Assembly (NCBI RefSeq): GCF_004365355.1
Contig: NZ_SODP01000001.1
Location: 2,239,473-2,303,472, forward strand
DNA from: Kribbella pratensis
GTDB taxonomy: Bacteria > Actinomycetota > Actinomycetes > Propionibacteriales > Kribbellaceae
DNA length: 64,000 bases
Direction: 5' to 3'
Below, piece after piece: positions 55,071 through 64,000 of the stretch. Numbering within the stretch: the first letter of the stretch is position 1; the number at the start of each line of letters is the position of its first letter. The notes beneath the pieces were generated by a model. That model did not search any database. It saw nothing but the letters and a program-made list of their open reading frames with translations, and had not been told where the DNA came from. Position numbers and translations under genes: made by a program.

Positions 55071-55128
55071 TCAGCCTCACTGTCGTAGCCCTACAACTCC
55101 AACAAACCGGACTAGCGCCCTTGGCTCT

Positions 55129-55143
55129 AGGGCCAAAGGTCCC
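55129..55143. promoter_or_regulatory. DosR/DevR-like box A
   Basis: AGGGCCAAAGGTCCC, or GGGACCTTTGGCCCT on the minus strand, matches the GGGACTTNNGNCCCT form of the mycobacterial DosR motif at all but one fixed base. It lies upstream of the FG-GAP remnant. Confidence 0.45.
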
Positions 55144-55232
55144 GAGTGTGTTGCTTCTCGTATTTGCACGCTCACGCATCGGCAATGTACGGCGCCAGGC
55201 TCCCGCTCACGAGCCTGGTCCAGCTCGGCCTC

Positions 55233-55268
55233 GGGACTGTGGCCCAGCGAACTCGGGACCTTTGGCCC
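55233..55268. promoter_or_regulatory. Two DosR/DevR-like boxes, B and C
   Basis: GGGACTGTGGCCC (55233-55245) and GGGACCTTTGGCCC (55255-55268) lie 22 bases apart start to start, the spacing of tandem DosR boxes on one face of the helix. No intact gene follows within 300 bases, so they may serve a lost gene or a transcript towards the hibernation-factor-like gene. Confidence 0.45.
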
Positions 55269-55490
55269 GGGTATCTCTTGCCGACGGCGCGGCACAGTGT
55301 GGGTGACCCTGTCCGGTCCGTACCCGAGCCGGTCCCCTGCAAGGGTCGCTCACAGGCCGACATGACGCACATTCGTGGAGAGGTGACGGTCGAGGAGGTG
55401 TTCGAGCCGAGCAGACGAGCACCGATCCTGCGCCGCTGCCTCGAATTTGCACCAAGGGCGCGAGGTCACGTACCCAAACCGGCGAGGGGC

Positions 55491-55504
55491 GGGACCAAAG
55501 TCCC
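55491..55504. promoter_or_regulatory. DosR/DevR-like box D before the hibernation-factor-like gene
   Basis: GGGACCAAAGTCCC, with flanking C and G giving CGGGACCAAAGTCCCG, is a near-perfect palindrome close to the DosR consensus GGGACTWWAGTCCC. It lies 83-96 bases upstream of the start at 55587. Confidence 0.6.
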
Positions 55505-55586
55505 GACTTCGAGGGCCAACGGACCCGCACCGAGCTGCCGGCGACGTGTCAGGCTGTTGTCCTAGGCAAGCATTCATGGGGGAAAC

Positions 55587-56408
55587 ATGACAATCGAGTC
55601 GCGGACCATGCTGCCGACCAGGTCCGGCTGGGCACTTCACGTCACCATGCAGGGGATTCTGCCGACGAACGCGGCGGAGGTGGTGTCCGAACGCCTCCTG
55701 CCGATCCTCGGTGCATCGGCCGTCCATAGCCGGGTGCGACTGGCCCGGCTGAGCGAGCCTGACCTGGTCCGGCCGATAGTTGCCCAGCTCGACGTACAAC
55801 TCGCCCGGCACCGGGTTCGGGCCCAGGTGGCAGCTGCTACGACGTCGGAGGTCGTCAGCATGCTCGCGGTCCGCACCATCGGGCAACTGCACCCATTCCC
55901 GGGAGTCCTTGCTCCGTGCCTGCGCGACCAAGCGATCAGCACCTCGCCGCCTACGCCGCCGGAGCTCCTGCCGCCGTTCGCCCGCCGTTTGGCCCGTCAC
56001 AAGTTGTGCGAGCCGGCGGCGATGACTGCCAACGAGGCCATCGGCGTACTCGAGGCGATGGACTACCGGTTCCACCTGTTCCGGGAGCGGCACAGCCGTG
56101 AGGACAGCGTCGTCGTCCGGAGCGCTTCGGGCAGCTACCGGATTCTGCAGTCGCTGCCCAACGCGATCGGCATCGAAATCACGTCGCCGCCGATCGTCCT
56201 GACGGCCGCACACCGGCTCACCGTCGCGGACGCGACCGCGTGGCTGGACCTCACCGGCGCACCGTTCGAGATCTTCGTCGATCGGGCCACCGGGCGTGTG
56301 TCTGTCCTCTACGCGAGATACGACGGGCATTACGGTCTCCTGGCACCGACGCCGGCGTTGCGGCGAAGGCGAGCCGCCGGCCTCAGGAGCAGCCGCGGAT
56401 CATGGTGA
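55587..56408 (+). CDS. Ribosome hibernation-promoting factor-like protein with two S30EA C-terminal-type domains
   Basis: A 273-residue protein. Residues about 30-100 resemble the HPF/RaiA domain that binds the ribosomal decoding site. Two copies of the S30EA C-terminal dimerisation domain follow: a degenerate one (about 142-190, EAMDYRFHLFRERHS) and a typical one (about 207-255, WLDLTGAPFEIFVDRATGRV then VLYARYDGHYGLL). Mycobacterial hibernation factors under DosR control (Rv0079/RafH group) are of very similar size as I recall. It would dimerise and stall ribosomes in dormancy. The DosR-like box D lies about 90 bases upstream. No proline-rich or membrane part is present. Confidence 0.78.
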   Translation: MTIESRTMLPTRSGWALHVTMQGILPTNAAEVVSERLLPILGASAVHSRVRLARLSEPDLVRPIVAQLDVQLARHRVRAQVAAATTSEVVSMLAVRTIGQLHPFPGVLAPCLRDQAISTSPPTPPELLPPFARRLARHKLCEPAAMTANEAIGVLEAMDYRFHLFRERHSREDSVVVRSASGSYRILQSLPNAIGIEITSPPIVLTAAHRLTVADATAWLDLTGAPFEIFVDRATGRVSVLYARYDGHYGLLAPTPALRRRRAAGLRSSRGSW

Positions 56409-56426
56409 CGGCTCGGCCGGCAACGA

Positions 56427-56462
56427 TGCCGGCAGCGGCGTGACCCGACGCCACTGCCGGCA
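56427..56462. terminator. Terminator hairpin between convergent genes
   Basis: TGCCGGCAGCGGCGT pairs with ACGCCACTGCCGGCA around a short loop, with one C-A mismatch in a 15-base stem. It sits 18 bases after the hibernation-factor-like gene and 37 bases before the stop of the opposite heparinase-like gene. Confidence 0.65.
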
Positions 56463-56499
56463 AGTCCACTCCCGCTCGGATGGAAGGAAGGTCAGCCTC

Positions 56500-58452
56500 C
56501 TAGCCGGCTCGGTAGAGCGAGCCGCCGCCGGAGATGGCAACGGCCACGGCGCGGCCGCCGACCTTCAGCGATACGACGAAGGTCGTCCCCGACCAGTAGG
56601 TCTTGTAGGTGACCCCTCCCGAAGCTCGGATCGGCACGACGAACGACAGGATCGATGCCGTTGTGCCGGAGCGGGCCAGCATGATGGTCGGTGCAGACCG
56701 GCGGACGTAGCTGCTCGGGTAGACCCAGCCCTGGATCGGGTTGGTCTGGGCCTGCTTGACCAGGATCGCGCCGGCCGGCAGCGCCTGCTTGAACGGCACC
56801 TGGAACAGGATCGTCTTCGTCGTGTCGCCCGCCGCGATCGCGGTCGCGGTGGTCCGCGAGTACACAGTCGCCTTCTGATCGGACGGCAGATGCCACAGCG
56901 TCTGGAACGCCTGAGCGGTTCTCGCCGATGCACGGTCCCACGTCACCAGCAGGTCCGGGTCCTTCAGCACCAGCACCGAACGCACGCGACTGATCCCACT
57001 CCCCGGCGCATCGCTCAACACATAGGCCTCGGCGTTCGTCTTCACCGATGACGCCGTCAGCCGGGTCGTCGGGTTCAGGTACGTCGACAGCGGCGTCGTC
57101 AGGTCACTGTGCGCGCTGGGACTCACGGCCCAGGTCCGATAAGCGCCGGCGTTGTAGGCCGCATATCCGCCGTCGACGATGATGTCTCGCCCGCGCGCCG
57201 TGTACGTGATGCTCGTGTGGTCGAAATGCCCGTGGAACGCCCGCGGCGGACCGAACCTGATGCTGTACGCCGACTCGCCCGTGAAACCTCTCGCAGGATC
57301 AGTGCCCCAACCGGTCCGCCCGAACACATACCCGGCGGAATAGATCCCGACCCGCCACGGCGGCACCGTGCCTTTCGTGCCCAGTGAGCCGGCATACTCC
57401 ATCGGCGTTCCCACCCACGGGTACGTCGACTGCACCTCGGTGTCGCCGAGTTGATGAAGTTTGCCGAGCGAGTTCGTCGCCAGTGCGAGCCACTTCCCGA
57501 GCAACGCCCGCCTGGTCGCCATCGTCGTACCAGGGTCGACCCCGCCGTTCTGCAACACCGCTATGGCGCGGCCCCACAGGGAATAGTTGAACGACGCATA
57601 CCCGGTCGACTGCTCGTTGGTCGATCCCTGCGTGTCGATCGACGTCGTGATTCCTGCCCCCAGCCGCTGCACGGCGAGGTTCTTGTAGTCGGCCCGATTC
57701 AACGTCACCCCAACGCCGAACAGCGCGATGCTCTCATCGGTGCCGTGGTTCCACGCGCCGCTCCAGTAGTTCGTCAGGAACCTCGCGTGACTCAGCAACG
57801 CCGTGTCCAGCCAGGCGTAGCGAGTCGGCAGCGTGGTGACCTTCAACCCCGACAGGATCGCCTGACGCAGGCAGATCAGCACATTCGTCCGGTGCATGGT
57901 CGACTCCCACGCGCCGACATTCGCCTTCCACGAGTACGGGTTGTCGCGGTACCAGTCGTAGGCAATCGTGTTGACCCGCGTCAGCGCGGTCAGGTTGCCC
58001 TGGCCGGCCGCGATGATTCCTTGCCCGAGCCAACGCAGCGAATGGAACCACATGTACCAACTGGCATTCTTGTACGGGTTCGACGCCCAGTTGATGTTGC
58101 CGCCGCCATTGCCGACCTTGTACGCCGCATACGGCCCCCACTGGAACTTGTCGACGTACAGATTCGCCAGCGGATTGGTCTTCTCGATCCCGCTGAACCC
58201 CGAGCACGCATAGAACGGCGCCGCCAACGACTGGACCTGCTTCTTCCCGATATCGGTCGCCGGCGCGGCAGTCGGCGGTACGACATTTGTTGCCCCCGGC
58301 ACGAACTGGGACTCGCCCGGTTCAGGCAGTGCGGGCAGGATCGGGATTCCAGGTGTGACCGTAGGTGGTGCCGTCGCTCCCGTCGCTGCGCCGGCTGCCA
58401 GCACCACCGCGGCTAGCCCCAGGGCCACCGCGGCCCGTGTTCTGTACTTCAT
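56500..58452 (-). CDS. Secreted heparinase II/III-family polysaccharide lyase-like protein
   Basis: A 650-residue exported protein with signal peptide (AAVALGLAAVVLAAGAATG) and a Pro-rich spacer. An alpha/alpha-toroid domain covers about 100-330 (NYWSGAWNHGTDESIALFG, with the conserved Asn-His region), and a heparinase II/III beta-sandwich follows (AFHGHFDHTSITYTARGRD, with the likely metal/catalytic His residues). It would cleave an acidic polysaccharide outside the cell. GGAGGG lies close before the ATG. A DosR-like box is 75-88 bases upstream of its start, which is unexpected for such an enzyme. Confidence 0.82.
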   Translation of the reverse strand: MKYRTRAAVALGLAAVVLAAGAATGATAPPTVTPGIPILPALPEPGESQFVPGATNVVPPTAAPATDIGKKQVQSLAAPFYACSGFSGIEKTNPLANLYVDKFQWGPYAAYKVGNGGGNINWASNPYKNASWYMWFHSLRWLGQGIIAAGQGNLTALTRVNTIAYDWYRDNPYSWKANVGAWESTMHRTNVLICLRQAILSGLKVTTLPTRYAWLDTALLSHARFLTNYWSGAWNHGTDESIALFGVGVTLNRADYKNLAVQRLGAGITTSIDTQGSTNEQSTGYASFNYSLWGRAIAVLQNGGVDPGTTMATRRALLGKWLALATNSLGKLHQLGDTEVQSTYPWVGTPMEYAGSLGTKGTVPPWRVGIYSAGYVFGRTGWGTDPARGFTGESAYSIRFGPPRAFHGHFDHTSITYTARGRDIIVDGGYAAYNAGAYRTWAVSPSAHSDLTTPLSTYLNPTTRLTASSVKTNAEAYVLSDAPGSGISRVRSVLVLKDPDLLVTWDRASARTAQAFQTLWHLPSDQKATVYSRTTATAIAAGDTTKTILFQVPFKQALPAGAILVKQAQTNPIQGWVYPSSYVRRSAPTIMLARSGTTASILSFVVPIRASGGVTYKTYWSGTTFVVSLKVGGRAVAVAISGGGSLYRAG

Positions 58453-58526
58453 AGCCTTCGCCCTCCCCCACCGCCGCCGAACAGCAGCGGTGCTTCGAGC
58501 GTGCGACCGGTTGCGACCACCTCCCA

Positions 58527-58540
58527 GGGCCAAACGTCCC
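58527..58540. promoter_or_regulatory. DosR/DevR-like box E before the heparinase-like gene
   Basis: GGGCCAAACGTCCC, on the minus strand GGGACGTTTGGCCC, fits the GGGACNTTNGNCCC form of the motif. It lies 75-88 bases upstream of the heparinase-like start, the same distance as the boxes before the two neighbouring units. Confidence 0.5.
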
Positions 58541-58694
58541 GTTCTGGTCAGGACCAGTACCCGAATTCCACGCCGGCCCCGGGAGACCGACAGCGCAGGG
58601 CCCGTGACCGGTGGCCCTGGCTCGGCGCAGCGGTGCCAGCCAGCAGGCTCTGAACCCACGTGCGGCGCGCGTCATCATCGGGCTGCCAGTTGTT

Positions 58695-58712
58695 CCAGGC
58701 CTTGGTGCCTGG
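58695..58712 (-). terminator. Possible terminator after ppdK
   Basis: CCAGGC-CTTGGT-GCCTGG is a 6-bp stem 24 bases beyond the ppdK stop. The stem is short and has no T-run, so the call is weak. Confidence 0.35.
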
Positions 58713-58735
58713 TCAGCGTGCTGTCTGACCTCGGT

Positions 58736-61447
58736 TCAGCGAGTGTCGCTCTCGGAAGCCGTGGCGCCGACGGAGGCGCGGCCGGCTTCGAGGCGGGCTA
58801 TCGGGATGCGGAACGGGGAGCACGAGACGTAGTCGAGGCCGGCCGCGGCGAAGAAGGCGATCGAGGCGGGGTCGCCGCCGTGTTCACCGCAGACGCCGAT
58901 CACGAGGTCGGGGTTGCCGCTGCGTCCCTCGGCGACGGCGATCCGGACGAGCCGGCCGACGCCTTCGACGTCCAGGGACTCGAACGGCGAGACTGCGAAG
59001 ATGCCCGCGTCGAGGTAGCGCGGGAAGATCGACGCCTCCACGTCGTCGCGGCTGAACGCCCAGGTCAACTGGGTGAGGTCGTTGGTGCCGAACGAGAAGA
59101 AGTCCGCGGACCGGGCGATCCGCTCCGCTCCCAACGCCGCTCGCGGTACTTCGATCATCACCCCGATCCGGATCGGTACGTGGGCCCCGGTCCGATCAGC
59201 CACCTCGGCCAGGACCCGTTCGATCTCCTGCCGGACAAGACGCAACTCGACGTCGCCCGCCACCAACGGAACCATGATCTCCGGGCGTACCGTCCAGCCC
59301 TCCGCCGTCACAATGGCGGCGGCCTCGGCGATGGCGCGCGTCTGCATGGCGAACAGCCCGGGAATAAGGATCCCCAGCCGGACACCGCGGAGCCCCAGCA
59401 TCGGGTTGCTCTCGTGGATCCGCTGGACCGCCGGCAGCAGGCTCTCCGCGTCGGCATCGGGAGAGCCGGTGGCCTGGCCGACCGCCACCCGCACCGACAG
59501 CTCCGTGAGGTCGGGCAGGAACTCGTGCAGCGGCGGGTCGATCAATCGCACCGTCACCGGCAGACCGTCCATCGCGCGGAAGATCCCGGCGAAGTCATCA
59601 CGCTGGAGCACCAGCAATTCCTCGAGCACAGCCTCCTGCTCGGACGCGCCTTCGGCCAGCACCAACCGCTCGACGAGCTTGCGGCGCTCGCCGAGGAACA
59701 TGTGTTCCGTCCTGCACAGCCCGACTCCGCCTGCACCGAACCGTCGCGCACGCTCGGCGTCGGCCGGAGTGTCGGCGTTCGCATGGACACCGAGCCGGCG
59801 CCGGCCATCGGCGTGACGCAACAGCCTGTCGACCGCCCGAACAAGATCATCTGCCGCGGAGAGGTCCAGGCGACCTTCGAAGTACTCCACCACTGGTGAT
59901 GCGACCACCGGAACCTCGCCGCGGTAGACGACACCTGCGGTCCCATCGAGCGAAAGCATGTCGCCCTCCTCGATGACGGCCCCCTCGTCCGTCACCGCAC
60001 GGCGCGCGACCGGGTCGACTGCCAGGCTCTCGACACCACAGACACACGTCTTGCCGAGACCGCGCGCGACGACCGCGGCATGGGAGGTCTTACCGCCACG
60101 CGTGGTGAGGATCCCGACGGCTGCAAGCATTCCGGGCAGATCGTCGGGGTTGGTCTCCCGACGGACCAGCACGACCTTCCAGCCCTCGGCGGCGTATCGA
60201 CGCGCCGCGACCGAGTCGAAGGCTGCGACTCCTACCGCCGCACCCGGTGAGGCTGCGACACCGCGGGCCAGCTCAGGTACGTCGTGCTGCCCGTCGAACC
60301 GTGGAAACATCAGCTGTCCGAGCTGGGCGCCCGTGACGCGCAACAAGGCCTCGTCGAGGGTGATGAGTCCCTCGTCTACCAGCTGCACGGCGATCCGGAA
60401 CGCGGCGGCAGCCGTTCGCTTGCCGACTCGTGTCTGCAGGATCCACAGCCGTCCACGCTCGATCGTGAACTCGATGTCGCACAGGTCGCGATAGTGCTGT
60501 TCGAGCGTGGACATCACGGTCAGCAGACCGGCGTGACTCACCGGATCGAGGTCGGCCAACTTGGCCAGCGGCACGGTGTTGCGGACGCCGGCGACGACGT
60601 CCTCGCCCTGGGCGTCCTGGAGGTAGTCCCCATAGACGCCGTGCGCACCCGATGCGGGATCGCGCGTGAACGCGACGCCGGTTCCGCTGTCCGGTCCGCG
60701 GTTGCCGAAGACCATTGCCATCACATTGACCGCCGTGCCGAGGTCGTCCGGGATCTGCTCCTGGTGACGGTACAACTGCGCCCGAGGCGTGGACCACGAG
60801 CGGAAGACGGCCCGCACCGCGAGGTCGAGCTGCTCGGCCGGATCCTGCGGGAAGGGACGGCCGGCTTGCTCGGCGATCACCTGCTTGAGCGCCGAGCACG
60901 CCCGTTCGATCGCGCCGGCAGGAAGCTCTTCAGGAGTCGCGACATCCCACTCGGCATACTCCGTGGACACGGCCGCCTCCAGCAGCTCCTCCGGTACGTC
61001 GAGGACCGTCCGCGCGTACATCTGCAACAGCCGCCGGTACGAGTCCCAGGCGAAGTGCTCGTCGCCCGAATGCTTGGCCAGACCATGCACCGATTCGTCC
61101 GTGAGCCCGATGTCGAGGATCGTCTCCATCATCCCGGGCATCGAGAACTTCGCACCCGAACGCACCGAGATCAGCAACGGATCAGCCGGGTCACCGAGGC
61201 CGCGGCCCATCGTCCGCTCCAGCCGGCCGAGGTGCGCAGTGATCTCCTCGGCCACTCCGGCCGGCAGGTCGCCGTTGTCCAGGTACTCACGGCATGCGGT
61301 GGTCGCGATCGTGAACCCCGGCGGCACCGGGAGCCCCATCCGGGTCATCTCCGCGAGATTGGCGCCCTTGCCGCCGAGCAGATCCTTCTCGGCCATGCTC
61401 CCCTCGGCGAAGTCGAAGACGTGGCGATCGGTCGGCAAGGTGCTCAT
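58736..61447 (-). CDS. ppdK: Pyruvate, phosphate dikinase
   Basis: Interconverts pyruvate, ATP and phosphate with phosphoenolpyruvate, AMP and pyrophosphate. The 903 residues match PPDK. The N-terminal nucleotide domain starts [20 protein letters not shown], the phosphorylated His is residue 456 in [15 protein letters not shown] (position 455 in the reference enzyme as I recall), and the C-terminal barrel has [10 protein letters not shown] with the catalytic Cys. The ATG overlaps the xfp stop (ATGA). In low-oxygen cells the enzyme can run towards pyruvate and ATP, using pyrophosphate, which suits its place beside phosphoketolase under DosR-like boxes. Confidence 0.95.
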   Translation of the reverse strand: MSTLPTDRHVFDFAEGSMAEKDLLGGKGANLAEMTRMGLPVPPGFTIATTACREYLDNGDLPAGVAEEITAHLGRLERTMGRGLGDPADPLLISVRSGAKFSMPGMMETILDIGLTDESVHGLAKHSGDEHFAWDSYRRLLQMYARTVLDVPEELLEAAVSTEYAEWDVATPEELPAGAIERACSALKQVIAEQAGRPFPQDPAEQLDLAVRAVFRSWSTPRAQLYRHQEQIPDDLGTAVNVMAMVFGNRGPDSGTGVAFTRDPASGAHGVYGDYLQDAQGEDVVAGVRNTVPLAKLADLDPVSHAGLLTVMSTLEQHYRDLCDIEFTIERGRLWILQTRVGKRTAAAAFRIAVQLVDEGLITLDEALLRVTGAQLGQLMFPRFDGQHDVPELARGVAASPGAAVGVAAFDSVAARRYAAEGWKVVLVRRETNPDDLPGMLAAVGILTTRGGKTSHAAVVARGLGKTCVCGVESLAVDPVARRAVTDEGAVIEEGDMLSLDGTAGVVYRGEVPVVASPVVEYFEGRLDLSAADDLVRAVDRLLRHADGRRRLGVHANADTPADAERARRFGAGGVGLCRTEHMFLGERRKLVERLVLAEGASEQEAVLEELLVLQRDDFAGIFRAMDGLPVTVRLIDPPLHEFLPDLTELSVRVAVGQATGSPDADAESLLPAVQRIHESNPMLGLRGVRLGILIPGLFAMQTRAIAEAAAIVTAEGWTVRPEIMVPLVAGDVELRLVRQEIERVLAEVADRTGAHVPIRIGVMIEVPRAALGAERIARSADFFSFGTNDLTQLTWAFSRDDVEASIFPRYLDAGIFAVSPFESLDVEGVGRLVRIAVAEGRSGNPDLVIGVCGEHGGDPASIAFFAAAGLDYVSCSPFRIPIARLEAGRASVGATASESDTR

Positions 61448-63840
61448 GTGCGTGCCTCTTCGGTGCTCGGGCCGGATGTCCAGCGCCAGTTGCGTACCTC
61501 GGGAAGGTCCTCGCCGTACTCGATGATGTGGGCGTGGTGGCGCGCGCGCTGATCGGTCAGCCATTGCCGGACCTGTACGGCGCGCCGGCCGAGATGCGGG
61601 ACGCGGTCGATCACGTCGATCGCGAGGTGATAGCGGTCGAGGTCGTTGCGGACGACCATGTCGAACGGCGTCGTCGTGGTGCCTTCCTCCTTGTAACCGC
61701 GGACGTGCAGGTTGTCGTGGTTGTGCCGCCGGTAAGTCAGTCGATGGATCAGCCACGGATAGCCGTGGTACGCGAACACGACCGGTTTGTCGGTGGTGAA
61801 GAGCGCGTCGAACTCGGCGTCGGTGAGGCCGTGCGGGTGCTCGGTGGCGGGCTGCAGGCGCATCAGGTCGACGACGTTGATCACACGGATCCGCAGGTCT
61901 GGCAGGTGTTCGCGCAGCAGGCTCACCGCCGCCAGCGTCTCCTGGGTCGGTACGTCGCCGGCACAGGCGAGCACCACGTCCGGGTCGCCCTGGTCGTTGG
62001 TGGCGAAGTCCCATACCCCGATGCCGCGCGCGCAATGCAGTGCGGCTGCTTCCGGAGCGAGCCAGTCGGCCTGCGGTTGCTTGCCCGCGACAACGACATT
62101 GATGTAGTGCCTGCTGCGCAGGCAGTGGTCGGCGGTGGCGAGCAGCGTGTTGGTGTCCGGCGGCAGATACACCCGGACAACCTCGGCCTTCTTGTTCACC
62201 ACATGGTCGATGAAGCCAGGATCCTGGTGCGAGAAGCCGTTGTGGTCCTGCCGCCACACATGCGAGGTCAGCAGGTAGTTGAGCGATGGGATCGATCGGC
62301 GCCACCGCAGCCCGCGCGTGACCTTGAGCCACTTGGCGTGCTGGTTGACCATCGAGTCGACCAGGTGCACGAAGGCCTCGTAGCAGGAGAACCAGCCGTG
62401 CCGCCCGGTCAGCAGGTATCCCTCGAGCCAACCCTGGCAGGTGTGCTCGCTGAGGATCTCCATCACTCTGCCGTCCACGGCCAGGTGCTCGTCGGTCGGC
62501 AACACCTCGGCGTTCCAGGCCTTGTCGGTGACCTGATACAGCGCATCCAGGCGATTCGACGCCGTCTCGTCCGGGCCGAAGACGCGAAAGTTGCGTTCGG
62601 TCGCGTTGGCACTCATCACGTCACGCAGATAGTCACCCAGAACCCGCGTCGGTTCGTGGTCGGTCGCCCCGGGGACTGGCACAGGTACGGCGTACGACGC
62701 GAGGTCCGGCAGCTTCAGGTCTCGCGAAGCCGGCCCGCCGTTGCTGTGCGGGTTCGAGCCCATCCGGCGATCGCCCGAGGGCACCTGGTCGAGAAGGAGG
62801 TCGATCGGTGAGCCCGCCTCGTCGAAGAGTTCCTCGGGGCGATAGCTCTGCAGCCACTGCTCCAGTAGCCGGCGATGGTCCGGGTTACCCCGCACGTCGC
62901 TCACAGGCACTTGATGCGCCCGCCAGGTGCCTTCGACCTGCACGCCGTCGACCTCGTGCGGCCCGGTCCAGCCCTTCGGCGTACGCAGGACGATCATCGG
63001 CCACGGCCGCCGCGGCGTACCGCTCACCGCCCGGGCCTCGGACTGGATGGCGGCGATCTCGTCGAGCACCTGCTCGAGCGTCGCCGCGAGCTGCTGGTGC
63101 ACGTGCTCGGGCTCGTCGCCGTCGACGAGGTACGGCCGATAGCCGTAGCCCTCCAGCAGGCTGGTCAGCTCGTCGTCGCCGATCCGGGCCAGGATCGCCG
63201 GATTCGCGATCTTGTAGCCGTTGAGGTGCAGGATCGGCAGTACCGCGCCGTCGGTCCGCGGGTCGAGGAACTTGTTCGAGTGCCACGACGCGGCCAGCGG
63301 ACCGGTCTCGGCCTCGCCGTCACCGATCACACAGGCGACGACGAGATCCGGGTTGTCGAGCACCGCGCCGTACGCGTGGCTGAGCGAGTAGCCCAGCTCA
63401 CCGCCCTCGTGGATCGAGCCCGGCAGCTCCGGCGCCACGTGGCTCGGGATCCCACCCGGGAACGAGAACTGCCGGAAGAGCCGCTCCATCCCGGACGCAT
63501 CTTGCGGTACGTCGGGGTAGGTCTCGCTGTAGCTGCCCTCCAACCAGGTGTTGGCGGCGATCGCCGGACCACCATGGCCGGGGCCGATCACGTACATCAT
63601 GTTCAGGTCGCGCTGCCGGATGACCCGGTTCAAGTGCGCGTAGAGGATGTTCAGCCCCGGAGTGGTTCCCCAATGGCCCAGGAGGCGTGGCTTCACGTCC
63701 TCCGGCCGCAGCGGCTGGTGGAGCAGTGGATTGCGCATCAGGTAGATCTGTCCGACCGACAGGTAGTTCGCGGCACGCCAGTACGCGTCGAGCGCGTCCA
63801 CCTCGTCGGCGCTGAGCGGCTTCTCCAGGATCTCGTACAT
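61444..63840 (-). CDS. xfp: Phosphoketolase (xylulose 5-phosphate/fructose 6-phosphate)
   Basis: Thiamine-diphosphate enzyme that splits xylulose 5-phosphate (or fructose 6-phosphate) with phosphate to acetyl phosphate and a triose (or tetrose) phosphate. The 798 residues are the usual size. The opening [17 protein letters not shown], the substrate/phosphate loop [19 protein letters not shown] and the thiamine-binding [20 protein letters not shown] are all present. Acetyl phosphate can give ATP through acetate kinase. It is the first gene of a two-gene operon with ppdK, overlapping it by four bases, and has two DosR-like boxes upstream. Confidence 0.95.
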   Translation of the reverse strand: MYEILEKPLSADEVDALDAYWRAANYLSVGQIYLMRNPLLHQPLRPEDVKPRLLGHWGTTPGLNILYAHLNRVIRQRDLNMMYVIGPGHGGPAIAANTWLEGSYSETYPDVPQDASGMERLFRQFSFPGGIPSHVAPELPGSIHEGGELGYSLSHAYGAVLDNPDLVVACVIGDGEAETGPLAASWHSNKFLDPRTDGAVLPILHLNGYKIANPAILARIGDDELTSLLEGYGYRPYLVDGDEPEHVHQQLAATLEQVLDEIAAIQSEARAVSGTPRRPWPMIVLRTPKGWTGPHEVDGVQVEGTWRAHQVPVSDVRGNPDHRRLLEQWLQSYRPEELFDEAGSPIDLLLDQVPSGDRRMGSNPHSNGGPASRDLKLPDLASYAVPVPVPGATDHEPTRVLGDYLRDVMSANATERNFRVFGPDETASNRLDALYQVTDKAWNAEVLPTDEHLAVDGRVMEILSEHTCQGWLEGYLLTGRHGWFSCYEAFVHLVDSMVNQHAKWLKVTRGLRWRRSIPSLNYLLTSHVWRQDHNGFSHQDPGFIDHVVNKKAEVVRVYLPPDTNTLLATADHCLRSRHYINVVVAGKQPQADWLAPEAAALHCARGIGVWDFATNDQGDPDVVLACAGDVPTQETLAAVSLLREHLPDLRIRVINVVDLMRLQPATEHPHGLTDAEFDALFTTDKPVVFAYHGYPWLIHRLTYRRHNHDNLHVRGYKEEGTTTTPFDMVVRNDLDRYHLAIDVIDRVPHLGRRAVQVRQWLTDQRARHHAHIIEYGEDLPEVRNWRWTSGPSTEEART

Positions 63841-63911
63841 GCTTCGACGTCCTCCGAGCGATCGCTGAGTGGATTGCCTTCACTGTCGCGCCCGGGCATG
63901 ACCGGCAACTA

Positions 63912-63925
63912 GGGACCGACGTCCC
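63912..63925. promoter_or_regulatory. DosR/DevR-like box F, proximal, before xfp-ppdK
   Basis: GGGACCGACGTCCC is a perfect GGGAC-N4-GTCCC palindrome, 72-85 bases upstream of the xfp start. This is nearly the same distance as for boxes D and E. Confidence 0.6.
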
Positions 63926-63976
63926 GGCCGCGTTCGCCAGAGGTCCCATTGCTCTGCACGAACGCCTGTGCACCGA

Positions 63977-63990
63977 GGACTTTCGGCCCT
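63977..63990. promoter_or_regulatory. DosR/DevR-like box G, distal, before xfp-ppdK
   Basis: GGACTTTCGGCCCT, preceded by A instead of the usual G, matches GGGACTTNNGNCCCT at 14 of 15 positions. It lies 65 bases beyond box F. Paired boxes are common at strongly induced DosR targets. Confidence 0.5.
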
Positions 63991-64000
63991 ACTGCGACAA

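Noticed and set aside
55146-55565. A 139-codon plus-strand frame over the DosR-like boxes
   Set aside because: Arg/Pro-rich, no ribosome site and no known motif; the region is better explained as regulatory DNA and remnants.
61448-62431. An extension of the ppdK frame giving a 1,231-residue protein
   Set aside because: The extra N-terminal part overlaps xfp in another frame and is Arg/Ala/Pro-rich without domain; the ATG at 61447 overlaps the xfp stop and gives the normal PPDK size.

Overview
The window is high-GC DNA from an actinomycete. The mycothiol ligase gene mshC, SigE-family sigma factor, DUF3090/SCO1664-type genes, F420-dependent oxidoreductase and widespread GTG starts all point there. 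A soil genus such as Kribbella or a relative is my impression only; nothing here proves the genus. No CRISPR array and no intact insertion sequence was seen. There is one tRNA, tRNA-Leu(GAG).

Layout. (1) 1-7,000 is glycerol catabolism: an IclR-family regulator and a first glycerol kinase on the plus strand, facing a minus-strand glpF-glpK-glpD operon with an IclR-type dyad in its promoter region. The iclR-glpK gap holds a coupled low-complexity ORF and a 33-bp inverted repeat. (2) 7,050-10,840 carries two secreted or membrane hydrolases and a sigma factor with its coupled membrane partner. (3) 10,824-18,750 is an oligopeptide-type ABC importer (two ATPases, two permeases, a lipoprotein) plus a second binding lipoprotein. 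(4) 18,800-33,000 is mostly housekeeping: HAD hydrolase, PAC2 protein, L,D-transpeptidase, mshC, the SCO1664/DUF3090/phosphomutase trio, corA, uppP, an F420 oxidoreductase, an aldo/keto reductase and a LuxR regulator. (5) 33,000-45,560 is mixed: a MarR-controlled ABC exporter, two transporter/regulator pairs, a large glycosidase-like protein, chorismate mutase, an M20 peptidase, and a three-gene unit coding for a Rieske lipoprotein, a histidine-rich membrane protein and an anchored partner. (6) 45,690-48,770 begins with tRNA-Leu and is followed by gene remnants around an intact MFS gene, probably a decayed integration site. (7) 48,770-53,590 has a secreted protein, a FluG-like glutamine-synthetase-like/amidohydrolase pair and a TolB-like propeller protein. 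(8) 53,600-55,500 is a graveyard of frameshifted genes. (9) 55,500-64,000 looks like a hypoxia/dormancy island: a ribosome-hibernation-like protein, a heparinase-like protein, and a coupled phosphoketolase-pyruvate phosphate dikinase operon.

The most interesting signal is in region 9. Palindromes of the form GGGAC-N4-GTCCC, or close variants, lie 74-96 bases upstream of all three transcription units there. They resemble the mycobacterial DosR/DevR box. This suggests one regulon that silences ribosomes and reroutes carbon to acetyl-phosphate and pyruvate/ATP when oxygen is short. No dosR-like regulator gene is in the window. Other points worth attention are the Rieske/DUF6529-like redox unit, the split FluG-like pair, the duplicated glpK, and several frameshifted genes including a possible defence-nuclease remnant.
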